The notes under the pieces: generated by a model | What the model was told of the DNA's origin: nothing | What the model saw: the letters and a program-made list of their open reading frames with translations, nothing else | Database searches by the model: none | Translations under genes and position numbers: made by a program | Shown here: positions 7,063-9,940 of the stretch, piece after piece | How the letters are laid out: each line of letters starts with the position of its first letter | Numbering within the stretch: position 1 is the stretch's first letter | NCBI GenBank assembly: GCA_900554835.1 | Contig: USJD01000129.1 | Span: forward strand, 1-9,940 | Reading direction: 5' to 3' | Length of the DNA: 9,940 bases | Source of the DNA: an uncultured Prevotella sp. | GTDB taxonomy: Bacteria > Bacteroidota > Bacteroidia > Bacteroidales > Bacteroidaceae

Positions 7063-7227
7063 TTATACTTCTATTGTGGAGCTTAGAACTTCATTTGGAA
7101 TTTCTGATTCCGACCCATCTACTTTTGGTGGAAAATTGTCGAGAAGGGCATTTCTTTGCGTTTTAAGCGATTTTGTTCCCTCTAAACTAACGACAAAGAT
7201 ACAAACTTTTTTTCTAAGAGAAGACAT
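7063..7227 (-). CDS. Possible 54-residue small ORF across the gyrA leader
   Basis: Reading on the minus strand, an ATG at 7227 opens a frame of 54 codons that stays open to a TAA at 7065-7063, 29 bp before the gyrA start. The product begins MSSLRKKVCIFVV and ends EVLSSTIEV; its second half (NALLDNFPPKVDGSESEIP) is hydrophilic and reads like ordinary protein. I recognise no family. Against it, the best gyrA promoter box (7194-7201) lies inside the frame, so a gyrA transcript would start after this ATG. No good ribosome site precedes it, and 54 open codons can occur by chance. It could be a real small protein from a longer transcript, a gene remnant, or noise. Confidence 0.25.
   Translation of the reverse strand: MSSLRKKVCIFVVSLEGTKSLKTQRNALLDNFPPKVDGSESEIPNEVLSSTIEV
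7194..7201 (-). promoter_or_regulatory. Probable gyrA promoter, -7 box
   Basis: On the minus strand the bases read TATCTTTG, a perfect TAnnTTTG box. Upstream at 19-21 nt no clean TTTG is present, only T-rich bases, so the -33 half is weak. Transcription would start near 7187 and give gyrA an unusually long leader of about 155 nt. No other perfect box for this direction was found in the gap. Confidence 0.5.
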
Positions 7228-7567
7228 TGTGACGTAAAAATAATAAGAATTTAGCGTTTTTTGTGTTTTAAGTTGCTTGTTAACTGCAAATATTCCTTGT
7301 TTTGTTCATTAGCCGTATTGTTTTACCTTCTTCTCTTTTTCTCTTTAGACATGTTTGTTGAACTCATATTCTAAGTTTTATGGTGAGATAATCAGTAGTG
7401 TGCTATTGTCAGTTATACTCTGTGGTCAATTTTGTATCCCCGTCATGGACTTATACTCTCCTTTCTGTATTCTCTTTCCTCTTCTTTTGGCATAACTTTT
7501 GTGATATGGTAATTTAAAAATATGAACATATAAAAATGAATCATTGAAATTTAAATATTGAACAAAT
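7228..7567. other. Divergent gyrA-clpC control region, clpC side
   Basis: About 340 bp of AT-rich DNA upstream of clpC. Forward ATGs open only short frames, the longest being 16 codons (MDLYSPFCILFPLLLA, from 7446). The clpC frame itself is closed by a TGA at 7559-7561, so no Clp N-domain is encoded in frame upstream. The nearest promoter-like element is TAACTTTTG at 7493-7501, one base too long for TAnnTTTG and with no clear -33 partner. No CIRCE-type heat-shock palindrome is visible. Confidence 0.5.
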
Positions 7568-9715
7568 ATGGAATGTCAAAAAAACATAAAACGCATTACT
7601 GTTCTTGATGGTTTTTCTTTTCCAGAAGATGATGACTTCTCGCTGAATGATAGTGAACCTAAAAAGGATTCTGCCGAATCTGCTTTTAAAACTACCAGCA
7701 GTACGGCAAAAGGGCAGTTGCACAATAATAATAAGACTCCATTCTTAGATAATTATGGTACAGATTTGACCAAAGCTGCTAAAGATGGAAAATTGGACTC
7801 TGTAGTGGGAAGAGAGCATGAAATCCAAAGGGTTTTGGAAATCATCGGTCGTAGAAAGAAAAATAATCCCATACTCATCGGTGAACCAGGTGTAGGTAAA
7901 AGTGCTATTGTAGAAGGACTGGCGCAACTTATTGTAAAACAGCAGACTTCTCCAGCTTTGTTCAACAAAAGAATTGTTTCTGTTGATCTTACTGCCATGG
8001 TGGCTGGCACCAAGTATAGAGGACAATTTGAGGAACGTATCAAGGGGCTTATTACGGAATTAGAGAACAATCCGGACATCATCATTTTTATAGATGAAAT
8101 ACATACTCTTATAGGAGCTGGTGGCGGTGGTGGAGCTATGGATGCTGCCAATATCCTGAAGCCTGCTTTGGCTCGTGGTACAGTTCAGTGTATAGGCGCT
8201 ACGACCTTTAAGGAATATACAAACAGTATCGAAAAAGACGGAGCTTTAGAGCGTAGATTCCAGAAGGTTATTGTAGAGCCTACTACGGCAGAACAGACTC
8301 TGACTATTCTTAGAAATATCAAGGATCGTTATGAGGAACATCATGGTGTGACATTCTGTGATGAGGCTCTTGAGGCATGTGTCAAACTGACAGAACGATA
8401 TGTCACAGATCGCTTTTTCCCTGACAAGGCGATAGATGTCATTGATGAAGTTGGTTCCAAATTGAGATTGACAAATCTCAAAGTTCCAGACTATATTCTG
8501 GATCTTCAAAATGAAATCGAGGAAGTAACATCCAAGAAACTGGAGGCTGTTGGTAATCAGAATTTCGAACTGGCAGCCAGTTATCGTGATAAAGGCTTGT
8601 CTTTGGAAAAAAAGTTGGATTTGATGCGCAAGCAATGGCAAAGTGGAGATCGTACTGAGCGTATTCCTGTGAAGGAATCTGATGTGGCTGATGTTGTCAG
8701 TAAAATGACGGGTGTTCCTGTTCAGAGAATGGCTGAGGAAGAAGGTGCTCGTCTGAAAAATATGTCTGCAATCCTGAAGAAAAATGTGATTGCTCAAGAT
8801 GATGCCATCGAAAAGATGGTTAAGGCTATTCAGCGTAACCGCATAGGATTGAGAGATCCTAACCACCCTATCGGTGCTTTCATGTTCTTAGGTCCTACTG
8901 GTGTGGGTAAAACTTATCTTGCCAAGAAACTTGCAGAGGAACTGTTCGGTTCTAAGGATGCGCTCATTCGTGTGGATATGAGTGAGTATTCTGAAAGTTT
9001 CAATACTTCCCGACTCTTGGGTGCGCCTCCGGGATATGTTGGTTATGATGAGGGTGGACAGCTTACTGAGAGAGTTCGTCGCAAGCCTTATTCTATAGTA
9101 CTGCTTGATGAGATAGAAAAAGCCCACGACAAGGTATATAATATGCTTTTGCAGGTGCTTGATGAAGGTCGTTTGACTGATGGTAATGGGCGCCTGATAG
9201 ATTTTCGCAATACCGTTATCATTATGACATCCAATGCAGGTACACGTCAACTGAAGGAATTCGGATCTGGTATCGGCTTTAATGCTGGTGGAGTCACAAA
9301 GTCTGTAATGGATGAGAAGGATAAGGAATACGCTCGAAGTATCATTCAGAAGAGTTTGAGTAAACAGTTCTCTCCTGAGTTTCTGAATCGTCTGGATGAG
9401 ATTATCACTTTCAATCAGTTGGATATTGATGCGATTAAGCGTATTATTGATATTGAACTGCGAGGCCTCTTCGGAAGAGTTCACGATATGGGATATGAAA
9501 TTCAGATTACGGATAAGGCCAAGGAATTTGTGGCCACTAAGGGGTATGATGTGCAGTTTGGCGCTCGTCCTCTGAAACGTGCTATTCAGACCTATATAGA
9601 AGATGGTGTCTGTGAACTTCTGTTGGGCGGTAAACTTAAGAAGGGTGATACTATCAGTATTGGTAAGAATCCAAATAAAGAGGAACTGACTTTTAAAATT
9701 ACAGTAATAGAGTAA
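7568..9715 (+). CDS. clpC: ClpC-type AAA+ unfoldase lacking the Clp N-domain
   Basis: ATP-driven unfoldase, expected to form a hexamer that threads proteins into the ClpP protease. The 715 residues comprise a 57-residue Ser/Asp/Lys-rich leader, then ring D1. D1 has Walker A GEPGVGKS at 105-112, pore loop KYRG at 149-152, Walker B with Asp176-Glu177, and Arg finger Arg229/230. A short middle domain with a UVR-like coiled coil (about 310-355) is typical of ClpC. Ring D2 has Walker A GPTGVGKT at 442-449, pore loop GYVG at 489-492, Walker B Asp514-Glu515, and sensor-2 GARPLKR at 665-671. The IGF tripeptide at 569-571 matches the ClpP-docking loop, so partnership with ClpP is likely. All catalytic residues look intact. 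The usual N-terminal double Clp_N repeat of about 140 residues, which binds substrates and adaptors, is absent; standard ClpC is about 810-850 residues. The ATG at 7568 is the first in frame after a stop. It is transcribed divergently from gyrA. Confidence 0.9.
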   Translation: MECQKNIKRITVLDGFSFPEDDDFSLNDSEPKKDSAESAFKTTSSTAKGQLHNNNKTPFLDNYGTDLTKAAKDGKLDSVVGREHEIQRVLEIIGRRKKNNPILIGEPGVGKSAIVEGLAQLIVKQQTSPALFNKRIVSVDLTAMVAGTKYRGQFEERIKGLITELENNPDIIIFIDEIHTLIGAGGGGGAMDAANILKPALARGTVQCIGATTFKEYTNSIEKDGALERRFQKVIVEPTTAEQTLTILRNIKDRYEEHHGVTFCDEALEACVKLTERYVTDRFFPDKAIDVIDEVGSKLRLTNLKVPDYILDLQNEIEEVTSKKLEAVGNQNFELAASYRDKGLSLEKKLDLMRKQWQSGDRTERIPVKESDVADVVSKMTGVPVQRMAEEEGARLKNMSAILKKNVIAQDDAIEKMVKAIQRNRIGLRDPNHPIGAFMFLGPTGVGKTYLAKKLAEELFGSKDALIRVDMSEYSESFNTSRLLGAPPGYVGYDEGGQLTERVRRKPYSIVLLDEIEKAHDKVYNMLLQVLDEGRLTDGNGRLIDFRNTVIIMTSNAGTRQLKEFGSGIGFNAGGVTKSVMDEKDKEYARSIIQKSLSKQFSPEFLNRLDEIITFNQLDIDAIKRIIDIELRGLFGRVHDMGYEIQITDKAKEFVATKGYDVQFGARPLKRAIQTYIEDGVCELLLGGKLKKGDTISIGKNPNKEELTFKITVIE

Positions 9716-9799
9716 GTTCTTCCTCAGGTGGTAAATTTTCATGAGAAGAGCAAAAATCTGAGGTATTCCTGGATGACTGCCGTGTTAATATAAGTTAAG
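9716..9799. other. Spacer between clpC and tRNA-Thr
   Basis: Contains a widely spaced inverted pair (CCTCAG at 9722-9727 with CTGAGG at 9758-9763) whose 30-nt loop and lack of a T-tract make it a poor terminator. No gene is seen. Confidence 0.4.
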
Positions 9800-9839
9800 G
9801 GTAATGAATTATTTCATCAATTAGAAATATTTCATTACC
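9800..9839. repeat. 16-bp inverted repeat over the tRNA-Thr promoter
   Basis: GGTAATGAATTATTTC (9800-9815) and GAAATATTTCATTACC (9824-9839) are complementary at 15 of 16 positions around an 8-nt loop (ATCAATTA). The right arm overlaps the -7 box. It could be the clpC transcript terminator, although only three T residues follow, or a DNA-level operator. Confidence 0.75.
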
Positions 9840-9843
9840 TTTG
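9812..9843 (+). promoter_or_regulatory. Promoter of tRNA-Thr
   Basis: TACCTTTG at 9836-9843 matches the Bacteroidetes TAnnTTTG box perfectly. A weaker TTTC at 9812-9815 stands 20 nt upstream in the -33 position. The start would fall near 9850, about 14 nt before the mature tRNA. Confidence 0.7.
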
Positions 9844-9863
9844 CAATCGCTTTGAAATGAAAA

Positions 9864-9936
<73 letters not shown>

Positions 9937-9940
9937 CTTT

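Noticed and set aside
8246..9742. 206- and 284-codon minus-strand frames opposite clpC
   Set aside because: They mirror the conserved AAA+ coding frame, with low-complexity Ile/Leu/Thr/His-rich products and no supporting context.

Overview
The window looks like a Bacteroidales chromosome, most likely the Prevotella/Segatella group. This rests on three things: Bacteroidetes-type promoters (TTTG, about 19 nt, TAnnTTTG) instead of -35/-10 boxes, A-rich start contexts with weak or absent Shine-Dalgarno sequences, and the wording of GyrA, Rnf and ClpC. The genus is inference. Coding DNA is moderate in GC; the long intergenic gaps are very AT-rich.

Layout. (1) Positions 1-1214 (+): the end of an Rnf (Rsx) operon, with the last codons of an upstream gene (probably rnfG), then rnfE and rnfA. 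These are two paired membrane subunits of the ferredoxin:NAD+ oxidoreductase that builds an ion gradient. A strong intrinsic terminator follows at 1341-1381. (2) Positions 1382-1864: an AT-rich gap with a degenerate 27-bp tandem repeat and, at its right end, a textbook Bacteroidetes promoter. (3) Positions 1877-2833 (+): a D-2-hydroxyacid dehydrogenase of the glycerate/hydroxypyruvate reductase type. (4) Positions 2834-3130: a convergent gap with two hairpins, one of them a bidirectional terminator. (5) Positions 7033 down to 3131 (-): gyrA followed 54 bp later by a secreted TPR protein, probably one transcript. (6) Positions 7034-7567: a divergent control region with the gyrA promoter and a possible 54-codon small ORF. 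(7) Positions 7568-9715 (+): a ClpC-type two-ring AAA+ unfoldase that lacks the usual Clp N-domain. (8) Positions 9864-9936 (+): tRNA-Thr(CGT), with its promoter embedded in a near-perfect 16-bp inverted repeat.

The window is mostly housekeeping: energy conservation, DNA topology, regulated proteolysis and translation. I see no phage, insertion sequence, CRISPR array or defence locus. The most unusual items are the N-domain-less ClpC, the stop-free frame spanning the gyrA leader, and the palindrome over the tRNA promoter.
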